NCBI RefSeq assembly: GCF_023896955.1
Contig: NZ_JAMHIW010000005.1
Coordinates: 1-64,000, forward strand
Origin: Micromonospora sp. RHAY321
GTDB taxonomy: Bacteria; Actinomycetota; Actinomycetes; Mycobacteriales; Micromonosporaceae
Length of the DNA stretch: 64,000 bases
Direction: 5' to 3'
The notes below the pieces were generated by a model that saw nothing but the letters and a program-made list of their open reading frames with translations, made no database searches and was not told where the DNA came from. This document shows positions 8,649 through 16,376 of the stretch, in pieces (positions within the stretch are counted from its first letter, which is position 1; every line of letters starts with the position of its first letter). The translations under genes and the position numbers were made by a program.

Positions 8649-8714
8649 GACCTTCACCGTATCGTTGAACCACCCGTTGAGACTTGTACGCCCGAACGCT
8701 TCAGGGAGCGGTAG

Positions 8715-9455
8715 CTGAACCCTCAAAAAGCAGGACACGCCTACCGGCCGGTCGACCTGGCCCGGGAGCACGGCATCTCCAGCCAGGCGGTCCGCAACTA
8801 CGAGCACGACGGCGTCATCCCCGCCGCCCGGCGCACGCCGAGCGGCTACCGCGCGTACACGGAGGTGCACGCGGCGGCGCTGCGCGCCTACCTGGCGCTG
8901 GTGGCGGGCCACGGATACGCGGGCGCCGGCGAGATCATGCGGGCGGCCGTCCGCGGTGACCTGGACGCCGCCCTGCGCGCCGTCGACAGCGGTCACGTGC
9001 AACTGGTACGCGACCGCGAGACCCTCGACGCCGTCGAGGCGACGATCGGGGTGCTCACCGCCGCGCCCGCGCCCCGCCCGCCCGGTCGGCCGCTGACCGT
9101 CGGCGACCTCGCCCACCGGCTCGGCGTGACACCGGCGACCCTGCGGAAGTGGGAACGGGCAGGCGTCCTGTCCCCGGCGCGCGACCGCACCTCCCGCCAG
9201 CGCCTGTACGGCCCGGACGACGTCCGGGACGCCGAACTCGCCCACCTCCTGCGCCGGGGCGGTTACCTGCTGGACCACATCGCGACGGTGATTCGGCAGG
9301 TACGCGCCGCCGACGGCCCCGAGCCACTCGTGGCGTCCCTGCACGCCTGGCGGCAGCGGCTGGCCGCCCGCGGCCACGCGATGCTCGTTGCCGCCGGCCA
9401 CCTCGCCGACTACCTCGCGGCGACGAACGGTGACAGCCCGGCCGCCCGGCGCTAG
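8715..9455 (+). CDS. Regulator with two MerR-type DNA-binding domains, probable CTG start
   Basis: About 246 residues with two MerR winged helices. The first (about 10-80) has YRPVDLAREHGISSQAVRNY and GVIPAARRTPSGYR. The second (about 125-190) has LTVGDLAHRLGVTPATLRKW and GVLSPARDRTSRQRLYGPDD. The frame opens after a TAG at 8712, and the only codon that keeps the first domain whole is CTG 8715, placed six bases after a good AGGGAG (8703-8708). The next conventional start, GTG 8865, would remove the whole first domain. Tandem-MerR regulators are known in actinomycetes. The stop overlaps the convergent oxidoreductase by four bases. Confidence 0.75.
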   Translation: MNPQKAGHAYRPVDLAREHGISSQAVRNYEHDGVIPAARRTPSGYRAYTEVHAAALRAYLALVAGHGYAGAGEIMRAAVRGDLDAALRAVDSGHVQLVRDRETLDAVEATIGVLTAAPAPRPPGRPLTVGDLAHRLGVTPATLRKWERAGVLSPARDRTSRQRLYGPDDVRDAELAHLLRRGGYLLDHIATVIRQVRAADGPEPLVASLHAWRQRLAARGHAMLVAAGHLADYLAATNGDSPAARR

Positions 9456-10423
9456 ACGATCGTCAGCAGCAGCTTGCCCGGGTGGGAGCTCTGGAGCCGC
9501 CGGTGCGCCTCCACCGCCTTGCCGAGGGGGAACGTCTCGGCGACGTGCACCTGGAACGGTCCGGCCTCGATCAGTTCGTTGAGGCGCTGCAACTGCTGCG
9601 GGTTGGCCACACCGTCGTACGCCCGGACCGACATGCCGGGCCGTTCGCTCGGCTCCGGCTGCACACCGTGGGCGTACGCGACCACGCCGCCGTCGGAGAG
9701 CGCCTCGGTGAGCCGGTCCAGCGTCTTGCCGCCGGCCATGGCCAGGATGCCGTTCACCCCTTCCGGGGCAGCGTCCCGGATCCGCGCCAGCACCTCGGCT
9801 GGGTCGCCGTGGCCGTCGAGGGACACGTCGGCACCGAGCCGGGTCACCAGCGCCACCCCGTCCCGCCCGGAGGCAACCGCGATCACGTTGAGCCCCTGGC
9901 GCTTGGCCAACTGCACCGCAAGGTGACCCTGCCCGCCGCTCGCGCCGAAGATCAACAGCCAGGCACCGGCCGGCAGGCTCAGGGTGTCCAGCCCCGCCAG
10001 GGCGGTCAACGCGTCGGTGGGCATGGCGCCGGCGTGCTCCACCGGCACACCCTCGGGCAGCTTGGCCGCGTACTGCGCCTTCGTCACCGCGTACTCGGCG
10101 TAGAAGCCGCCCTTCGGTCGGGTGGTGGCGGACACGTAGACCAGGTCGCCCGGCGCGACGTTGGTCACCTGGCTGCCGACGGCGACCACGGTCCCCGCGC
10201 CGTCGGAGCCGGGCACGATCGGGAACTCGGCACCTTCGGGCACCAGCACGCCCTGGCGCTCGTACGCGTCCCACACCCCCACGCCGGCGCTCCACACCTT
10301 GATGAGCAGCTCGTCGTCAGCGACCTCCGGTACCGGCAGCTTCCGCAGGCTGATCACCTCCGGCCCGCCGAACTCGTCGAAGGCCGCAGCCTGCATCCGC
10401 TCGGGCACATCTCCGTCAGCCAT
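9452..10423 (-). CDS. Quinone oxidoreductase-like NADP-dependent enzyme (MDR superfamily)
   Basis: A 323-residue zinc-independent medium-chain dehydrogenase/reductase. The N-terminal GroES-like half has EFGGPEVISLRKLPVPEV and VPGSDGAGTVVAVG. The Rossmann half has LLIFGASGGQGHLAVQLAKR as the nucleotide-binding loop and GGVVAYAHG. The catalytic zinc ligands of alcohol dehydrogenases are missing, as in the quinone reductase branch. It reduces quinones or enones with NADPH in the family; the exact substrate is unknown. ATG 10423 is the natural start. Confidence 0.88.
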   Translation of the reverse strand: MADGDVPERMQAAAFDEFGGPEVISLRKLPVPEVADDELLIKVWSAGVGVWDAYERQGVLVPEGAEFPIVPGSDGAGTVVAVGSQVTNVAPGDLVYVSATTRPKGGFYAEYAVTKAQYAAKLPEGVPVEHAGAMPTDALTALAGLDTLSLPAGAWLLIFGASGGQGHLAVQLAKRQGLNVIAVASGRDGVALVTRLGADVSLDGHGDPAEVLARIRDAAPEGVNGILAMAGGKTLDRLTEALSDGGVVAYAHGVQPEPSERPGMSVRAYDGVANPQQLQRLNELIEAGPFQVHVAETFPLGKAVEAHRRLQSSHPGKLLLTIV

Positions 10424-10557
10424 CTGGATTCCCTCTCCGCGCCGGCATCACCCGTCGCAGCATGCCGGCTCCGGGGCGGACCCGGTCCGGGCCCGCGCAC
10501 CGTTCACCCACAAGGGCGACCGCCGCCGGCCGGTGGCCTCGGGCACGGATGGGATGT

Positions 10558-11628
10558 CTACGCCTCCTGGCCGCGCAGCGCCTGCTCGACGGCGTCGCGC
10601 ACCCGGGCGTCCTCACGCGCCTTGCGCGCGACGCGGTTGCGGCGCCGGTACAGCAGCGCGCCGACGAGCACGGCGATCAGCACGACGAGCACCAGCACGA
10701 GCATCCACGGCAGTGCCCAGCCGTGCGCCGTGACCTGGACCGGCTTGAGCGGGGTGATGGAGCCCGACGCGTCGGAGAGCAGTGGCGTGAGGGTCGCGGT
10801 CGCCGCCAGCCGGGCCGTGGGAGCGACGCCGTGCACGGGCACCGTCACCTTCCAGCTCTCACCAGGCAGCAACTCCGGGGGTGCGGAGATCCCGCCCGCC
10901 TTGACCCGCAGCGACCCGAACGGGCCCGAGACGGACACCGCCTGCTTGCCGGCGAGGGCGGCGTTGCCGGTGTTGCGGATCGTGTAGCTGACGGTGGCGT
11001 CACCCTTGCTGAACGGGTTGAACGTGCCGCCGTACGTCACGTGGAGGTCGTCGATCGCGAGGCTCGGCTTCAGCTCGCCGCCGACCCGCAACTTGATCCG
11101 GATGCCGAGGCGCCGGTCCACGTTGATGCCCTCGGCCTGTTCGGCCTGGGTCAGCGAGGTGAGGATGCCGCCGACGTAGTCGCCGGGCGTGGCGTTCTCG
11201 GGAACGCTGATCGTGAAGGGGACCTGGGCGGTCTTCCCAGGCTGGATGGCGACGCTGCCGGTGCCGGCCCGGGCCCAGGCCCCGATCGCGGTCGACGTCT
11301 TGTCCCGCGGGAGCAGGTCGAGTTGACCGGCCTCGGTCGTGAAGCCGTCGGCGGCGTACACGGACAGCTTCAAGGGCGCCTTGCCGCGGTTGGCGACGAC
11401 CATCTCGTCCTCGACCACACCGCCGGGGTTGACGTTGTAGCTGTAGCTGGACCGGGCCGCGCCGTAGCTGTTGGAGGCCGTCCGGACCGTCCAGGCGACG
11501 TCGCCGTCCGCCGCGAGGGCGGGGCCCGTGGCCAGGCCGGCGACGGCGGAGGTGGCGAGCAGGGCCAGAGTGGCCGTACGAAGGAGTGTGGCGGTCGTGG
11601 TCTTCCAGCGCCTGACGGACGCGTTCAT
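10558..11628 (-). CDS. DUF916 (WxL-interacting) cell-surface membrane protein
   Basis: A 356-residue protein with a signal peptide (about 1-40, ending ALAA). Beta-rich ectodomains follow: about 45-165 with YSYNVNPGGVVEDEMVVANRG and VPENATPGDYVGGI, and a second one to about 315. One membrane helix lies near 320-340 before a basic tail. This is the layout of DUF916 proteins, which bind peptidoglycan and pair with WxL-domain surface proteins in Gram-positive bacteria. ATG 11628 has AAGGA upstream. It lies 90 bases downstream of a secreted phosphoesterase with a WxL-like C-terminus, so the two probably form a surface complex (inference). Confidence 0.8.
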   Translation of the reverse strand: MNASVRRWKTTTATLLRTATLALLATSAVAGLATGPALAADGDVAWTVRTASNSYGAARSSYSYNVNPGGVVEDEMVVANRGKAPLKLSVYAADGFTTEAGQLDLLPRDKTSTAIGAWARAGTGSVAIQPGKTAQVPFTISVPENATPGDYVGGILTSLTQAEQAEGINVDRRLGIRIKLRVGGELKPSLAIDDLHVTYGGTFNPFSKGDATVSYTIRNTGNAALAGKQAVSVSGPFGSLRVKAGGISAPPELLPGESWKVTVPVHGVAPTARLAATATLTPLLSDASGSITPLKPVQVTAHGWALPWMLVLVLVVLIAVLVGALLYRRRNRVARKAREDARVRDAVEQALRGQEA

Positions 11629-11668
11629 GTCGGGTCCTTGAGGTGATCTTGGGAGGCTTGCAACGGGT

Positions 11669-11702
11669 GGCGGGGTAGGCACCTGCTGGTGCCTACCCCG
11701 CC
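11669..11702 (-). terminator. Strong hairpin between the phosphoesterase and DUF916 genes
   Basis: Perfect 15-base arms (11669-11683 and 11688-11702) flank a four-base loop. On the transcript it follows the phosphoesterase stop by 16 bases. There is no run of T after it, so it may act as a partial terminator or RNA-stability element that sets the ratio of the two proteins. Confidence 0.55.
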
Positions 11703-11718
11703 CGGTGGAACGGATCGA

Positions 11719-13698
11719 TCAGCTGCTCAGCGCGGTGATCGTGAGGGTGGTGCGGTAGCTGCCCTTCGCGATGCTGTCCGGGATCTTCAGATCCAGGTCG
11801 GCACCGAGCTTGGCGCCGCCGCGGGGGTGACCCTGTGCGGCCGCGGCGAGGCCGCTGGAGACCGACAGGCCCTTGCCCTGGTCGTCGAAGCCCGACAGGA
11901 CCGGAGCACCGGCCTCGGCGCCGGCGCCGGCGTCGAGCACGTACGGGGTCCAGCCCAGGTAGGAGCCGGAGAACGTCTTGTCGGCGTCCTGGAAGTCACC
12001 CACGTTGGCCGAGATCGACCACGGGGCGAGCGTGCGGCGGCTGTCCGACACGAGGATCGGGTTGATCTTGCCGTTCGCCTGGAAGTAGGTGCCGTCACGC
12101 TCCTGTGCGGTACCGAGGTCGACCAGGCCGTTGTAGCCGTCGATCGTCCAGCCGAACTCACCCGGAGCCGGGCTCGGCACGTTGACCTGGATGGCCTGGC
12201 CGTCACCGTGGTACGGGTGCACCGTCACGTTGTCGACGATCGAGCCGACCGGCTGACCCTCGGCGGTGTTGGTGCAGGAGAGGCCCTTCTCGACGGCCGC
12301 GTTCGGTGCCGCGCAGGTGCCGCTGCGAACGTTCTGCAGGACGAGCTTGTCGCCGCGTACCTGCACCTTGACGTAGCTGCGGACGTGCTCCTGGTTCTGC
12401 ACCGAGTTGTACCAGTACTTGCTCGGGTCCAGGGGGTCCGGACCGTTGCCGCGAACACCGGTGCCGGTGGCGTCCGGCTTCTTGATGTCGTAGTACTTCG
12501 AGCCCGAGGCCGAGTTGGCCGTCACGTAGAGGACGCCGCCCGGGCCGGGGAAGACGTCAGCAGCACCCGGCTTCTCCGCCGGGTTCTCCTTCTGGCCGTT
12601 CTTGATGGAGTAGCTACGGGAGTAGCTGTGGTCGTGCCCCTGCAGCACCATGTCGACGCCGAGGTTGGAGAAGGCCGTGGTGAAGTCTTCCCGACGCTGC
12701 TTGTTGTCGGTGTCGGTGGCGTGGGTGGCCGGCGAGTAGATGGAGTGGTGGTAGACCAGCACCTTCCACTTGGCCTCGGCGCCGTGCTTGTTGATGACGT
12801 CGGTGACGTATGCGACGTGCGCCGCGTCGCCGCCGAGGGAGCCGTCCGCGGGGTTGGCGTAGCTGTTGCTGTTCAGGTCGATGAACAGCACGTCCTTGTG
12901 GATGAACCAGTAGTCACCGCCGGACCGGGTCGACTGGTCCCCGCTGTAGTACTGCGACGAGCGGTCCGTGTTCGGGGTGAAGTGGTGCTGCTCGTAGGAC
13001 TTGCCGCCGACGTCGTGGTTACCGATCGTCGCGACGAGGGGGTACTGACGTAGCTGGTCGGGCGCCAGGAACGAGGTCCACTGACCCTCGTCGTTGGCGG
13101 ACTCGACGTGGTCGCCGCCCGACACCAGCAGTTCGGCGTTCGGGTTGGCCCCGGTGGCCACCTTCAGCGTCTCCTCCCAGCCGGCCTGGTCCTTCAGCCG
13201 GTCGCCGGAGGAGCCGATCTGGGGGTCGCCGAAGAACAGGAAGTCGTAGTCGCCCTCGAAGTCCTGCGTCTTGAAGGCGTACGCCGGGGACCAGTTGCCC
13301 TCGGAGCCGACCCGGTACGAGTACGCGGTCTTCTCACGCAGGTTGCTGATCGTCGCGTGCCGGTTGAAGCCGGTGGTGGAGGTGTTCGCCGCGCCAACGG
13401 CGTCGAAGCTGACGGCGCTGGCCGGGAACTCGCCGTTCACGATCTCGGCGGTCGGGGCGAGCTGGATCTTCTGCGCCGTGTCGGCGGAGGAGTACCAGGT
13501 CACGACCCGCTGGGTCTCGTTCGCGCCGACGCCGAGGACGATGCCGGTGATCGTGGTGGACTCGGCCGCGCTGGCGGAGGCCGTCAGGCCGCTGCCGAGG
13601 GCCACGGTGATTCCGAGGAATCCCGCCACGACCCCGGCGACGGCGCGCCGCCGTGCGAGCCCGCGGGCCCCTGTCGAGGTGCTCAATGTCATCGACAT
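11719..13698 (-). CDS. Secreted purple-acid-phosphatase-like metallophosphoesterase with WxL-like C-terminal domain
   Basis: A 659-residue exported protein. The signal peptide is about 1-46, an FnIII-like N-terminal domain of purple acid phosphatases about 48-145, and the metallophosphoesterase core about 150-420. The metal ligands are visible: GDPQ (Asp158), GGDH (Asp196), GNHD (Asn227-His228), YHHS (317-318) and GHDH (His355, His357). The last about 150 residues (WTIDGYNGLVDLG, APWSISANVGDF, YLGWTP) look like a WxL-type cell-wall-binding domain. It would release phosphate from organic phosphates at the cell surface. ATG 13698 follows AAAAGGGA. A PHO-box-like repeat lies 70-90 bases upstream. 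Confidence 0.85.
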   Translation of the reverse strand: MSMTLSTSTGARGLARRRAVAGVVAGFLGITVALGSGLTASASAAESTTITGIVLGVGANETQRVVTWYSSADTAQKIQLAPTAEIVNGEFPASAVSFDAVGAANTSTTGFNRHATISNLREKTAYSYRVGSEGNWSPAYAFKTQDFEGDYDFLFFGDPQIGSSGDRLKDQAGWEETLKVATGANPNAELLVSGGDHVESANDEGQWTSFLAPDQLRQYPLVATIGNHDVGGKSYEQHHFTPNTDRSSQYYSGDQSTRSGGDYWFIHKDVLFIDLNSNSYANPADGSLGGDAAHVAYVTDVINKHGAEAKWKVLVYHHSIYSPATHATDTDNKQRREDFTTAFSNLGVDMVLQGHDHSYSRSYSIKNGQKENPAEKPGAADVFPGPGGVLYVTANSASGSKYYDIKKPDATGTGVRGNGPDPLDPSKYWYNSVQNQEHVRSYVKVQVRGDKLVLQNVRSGTCAAPNAAVEKGLSCTNTAEGQPVGSIVDNVTVHPYHGDGQAIQVNVPSPAPGEFGWTIDGYNGLVDLGTAQERDGTYFQANGKINPILVSDSRRTLAPWSISANVGDFQDADKTFSGSYLGWTPYVLDAGAGAEAGAPVLSGFDDQGKGLSVSSGLAAAAQGHPRGGAKLGADLDLKIPDSIAKGSYRTTLTITALSS

Positions 13699-13768
13699 TG
13701 TTCCCTTTTCAAATAGAGAAATGGATGAGCTTCGCCCGACGATGGGCAAGCAAACTCAAGCTTTCGCT

Positions 13769-13790
13769 GCCTGATGAACCAACCATGAAC
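13769..13790 (-). promoter_or_regulatory. PHO-box-like direct repeat upstream of the phosphoesterase
   Basis: On the minus strand GTTCATGGTTG is followed directly by GTTCATCAGGC. Two 11-base units sharing GTTCAT match the form of the PhoP-binding PHO box described in Streptomyces. It lies 71-92 bases before the ATG of the secreted phosphoesterase, so induction by phosphate starvation is likely (inference). Confidence 0.55.
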
Positions 13791-13834
13791 GTGATCTTGC
13801 GGTTGGCTGCACTTCCCGAGGTACTTAGCCTTAC

Positions 13835-15052
13835 TCACGATCCGGACACGCGTTGCACGAACCAGATCAGGCCCATAATGGACACCGCCCCAGAAACAGC
13901 GCCGGTCGCCCAGAGGCCGACTTTCGGCGTACGCCGTCGCAGCACGATCAGCAGCGGAAAGACTGCGGCGATAATGGCCAACTGAACGACCTCGATGCCG
14001 ACGTTGAACACCAGAAGCGACCACAGCAGAGTCCACGACCATGACTCGTCGATCCCGAGCGCACCCGCGAAACCGAGGCCGTGCACGAGGCCGAAACAGA
14101 ACACCACGCCGAGACGGATCCAGCCGGATCGGTCCAGACTGAAATGGCCGCGGCCCGTGGCATCGAGGTCGGTGGCATGGCCGCCGCGCCGCCAGATCCC
14201 CCACAGGTGCCAGCCCGCCACCACGGCGATCGACAGCGCGATGACCGGCTCCACGATGCTCGCCGGCACGTCGACCAGGCCGAGGGCGGCGAGCATGAAC
14301 GTCACCGAGTGCGCCAGGGTGAAGCTCGTGGCCGCGAGCACGATCTCCCGAGGGCGCCGCGACCCGGCGATCAGCGCCAGCAGGAACAGAATGTGGTCGA
14401 TCCCGGAGAGCAGGTGCTCGGCACCCAGCAGGAAGAACTCCCCGAACCGTTCGTACCAGGCCTGGCCGGTGGAGAACGAGGGGTTGGCGGCGTCGAGCGC
14501 CGCGCTGCCCGACCGGCCGTCGATCTCGTAGGTGACGATCGTCTTGGTGCCCTTGACGTAGCCCTCGTCGTCGGCGAACAGGCCGCTGCGCACCTCGTGC
14601 TCGTCGGCCCGTTGCGGGCAGGTCCAGTCGAGCAGCAGACTGGCGTACGGCACGCCTTCGCGCCAGCCGATGATCGCGTCAGTCACCTGCTCCGGCCGAC
14701 AGGCCACGCCCTTCGAGGTCACCGAGAAACGGTCGGTCACATACCTCAGCACTGTTTCGGCGTGGGTGTTGAGCGCGCCAGCCTCTCGCGGGGTGTCCTT
14801 CGCTTCGAACGCGGCCGTTCCCGCCTGGAAGAGCGCATCATCGTCGCCAGAATCGGCGGCGGACACGACGAGAAGGTCGTATTCGAGCCCCAACGCCGTC
14901 CGAATGTGACCCTCGTCTCCCGCAATGATTTTCGCGTAGACGGTGGACGAAAACCCGTGCGCCGACGCCGGCCCGGCGCTCAAAAAGGAAAGAATCGCCG
15001 CAGCGATCGAGACAACAGCGACGACAACGGTACGGCGGACGTGCCCTGACAT
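13835..15052 (-). CDS. HupE/UreJ-like membrane protein
   Basis: A 405-residue protein. The signal peptide ends around ASAHG (the mature N-terminus with His is typical of this group), then comes an extracytoplasmic domain to about residue 205, then six or seven membrane helices. The HupE/UreJ_2 signature is GAEHLLSGIDHILFLLALIA with the His/Asp pair, followed by TSFTLAHSVTFML and FGLVHGLGFAGAL. HupE/UreJ relatives are linked to nickel or cobalt uptake, but this longer subgroup has no proven substrate. ATG 15052 follows GGGAG. It lies upstream of, and codirectional with, the surface phosphoesterase (136-base gap). Confidence 0.82.
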   Translation of the reverse strand: MSGHVRRTVVVAVVSIAAAILSFLSAGPASAHGFSSTVYAKIIAGDEGHIRTALGLEYDLLVVSAADSGDDDALFQAGTAAFEAKDTPREAGALNTHAETVLRYVTDRFSVTSKGVACRPEQVTDAIIGWREGVPYASLLLDWTCPQRADEHEVRSGLFADDEGYVKGTKTIVTYEIDGRSGSAALDAANPSFSTGQAWYERFGEFFLLGAEHLLSGIDHILFLLALIAGSRRPREIVLAATSFTLAHSVTFMLAALGLVDVPASIVEPVIALSIAVVAGWHLWGIWRRGGHATDLDATGRGHFSLDRSGWIRLGVVFCFGLVHGLGFAGALGIDESWSWTLLWSLLVFNVGIEVVQLAIIAAVFPLLIVLRRRTPKVGLWATGAVSGAVSIMGLIWFVQRVSGS

Positions 15053-15229
15053 GCGGCTCCCTCGGTTGGCCAGTGCACGTTGCACGGCACGGGTGAACAC
15101 GAGCCCGCCCGCCGGAGAACCGCTGGAAAACAAAGACCCGGAACGGCCGCCTACGGATTTCCGACGACCGGATCTGAGATAGGAATACGAGGCGACACCT
15201 TCCGCCACCACCTCCGGAGGACGATCACC

Positions 15230-15904
15230 TTGCGCCCCCCGCTCCGGGCCGTTGCCATGCTGGCCGCGACCGCCGCACTGATCACCGGATGCAACTCCGG
15301 TGACGACTGGTCACAGCCGCGCCCCAGGCCCGCCGCCATCGGCTCCCTCGGCCCGGGATTCATCGACCCCTCCACCACGCCCGCTCCCGAGGCGACCGTC
15401 AAGCCGCGACCCGGCTCGTGGGCCGGCGTCCACCCCTCGAAGGACTACCGGGTCGTGCTGCTCACCGCCGGCGACGACCGTCCGACCAAGGCGCTCGTGA
15501 CGGCGGTCGAGGACTGGGCCGACGACGAGGGCGTCGCCCTCAGGAAGGTCGTCGTCGGCGACGCCCACGACGCCGTCCCCGGCATCACCAGGGCCATGGA
15601 GATGGGCCCGGATCTCATCGTCACGGCGGGCAACGACCTCATCGACCCCCTCGCGCTGGTCACCCCCAACCACCTGGACCAGCAGTTCCTCGTGGTGGGC
15701 GCAGAACTGGCCGAGCCCACCCACAACGTCACGGCGGCCGACTGGTCCGGCGCGTCGTTCCGGGGTGAAGGGCTCGGCATGTCCTCGACGTACGACCCTG
15801 ACTCGTTCACGGCCGAGCGCTGCGCGGCCGCCATCCGGGCGGGGGTTGCCGCCGTGCTCACCGACCTGACCGGGATCGTGGTCTGGCTCGACGAGCCCCA
15901 GTGA
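15230..15904 (+). CDS. Lipoprotein with BMP/periplasmic-binding-like fold
   Basis: A 224-residue predicted lipoprotein. The signal peptide ends in a lipobox, LITGC, and is followed by a Pro/Thr-rich spacer. The mature part has alternating strands and helices: YRVVLLTAGDDRPTKALV, then GPDLIVTAGNDLIDPL and QQFLVVGAEL, resembling one lobe of the basic-membrane-protein (PnrA-like) binding fold. It is shorter than full binding proteins (over 300 residues), so it may not be a transporter component; no permease or ATPase genes are nearby. TTG 15230 was chosen because GGAGG precedes it by nine bases. Confidence 0.7.
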   Translation: MRPPLRAVAMLAATAALITGCNSGDDWSQPRPRPAAIGSLGPGFIDPSTTPAPEATVKPRPGSWAGVHPSKDYRVVLLTAGDDRPTKALVTAVEDWADDEGVALRKVVVGDAHDAVPGITRAMEMGPDLIVTAGNDLIDPLALVTPNHLDQQFLVVGAELAEPTHNVTAADWSGASFRGEGLGMSSTYDPDSFTAERCAAAIRAGVAAVLTDLTGIVVWLDEPQ

Positions 15905-15952
15905 ATGGGGTGGGTGCGGGGCGCCCCTGACGGCGGTTCGATTGCGTGAGCG

Positions 15953-15992
15953 CTATACCTAGAACTACTATGCATTGCAGCTCTAGGTATAG
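15953..15992. promoter_or_regulatory. Operator-like inverted repeat upstream of the padR gene
   Basis: CTATACCTAGA (15953-15963) and its exact complement TCTAGGTATAG (15982-15992) are separated by 18 bases and end nine bases before the PadR ATG. The low-GC arms stand out from the background. Size and place fit autoregulation by the PadR dimer. Confidence 0.6.
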
Positions 15993-16001
15993 GCGGTTCG
16001 C

Positions 16002-16376
16002 ATGCACATCACCAAGGACCTCGTCGCGGCCTCGGCGACGCCGCTCGTGCTCGGGATCCTCGCTGAGGGCGAGAGCTACGGCTACGCGATCCTCAAGCAG
16101 GTCAACGACCTCTCGGGCGGGCAACTCGAGTGGACCGACGGCCTGCTCTACCCCCTGCTGCACCGGTTGGAGCGGCTCGGCCACGTCGAGTCGGCCTGGG
16201 AAACCCCGCAAGGGGGGCGACGCCGCAAGTACTACCGCATCACCGACCAGGGTCGGGCCGAGCTCGCCGAGCAGCGCCGCCAGTGGGCCGCGGTCGTCGA
16301 CGCCCTGCGGGGCGTCTGGAGCACGACGCCGTCCATCAGGCCGACCCCGGCACCGGCTTGGGGGGCGGGGCTGTGA
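16002..16376 (+). CDS. PadR-family transcription regulator
   Basis: A 124-residue regulator of the short PadR type. The winged helix spans about residues 5-85: LVLGILAEGESYGYAILKQV, then WTDGLLYPLLHRLERLGHVE and the wing GGRRRKYYRITDQG. One dimerisation helix follows. It most likely represses its own operon by binding the 11-base inverted repeat upstream. The stop overlaps the GTG of the membrane-protein gene by four bases, so the two are translationally coupled, the usual arrangement for PadR and permease-prefix partners. Confidence 0.92.
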   Translation: MHITKDLVAASATPLVLGILAEGESYGYAILKQVNDLSGGQLEWTDGLLYPLLHRLERLGHVESAWETPQGGRRRKYYRITDQGRAELAEQRRQWAAVVDALRGVWSTTPSIRPTPAPAWGAGL

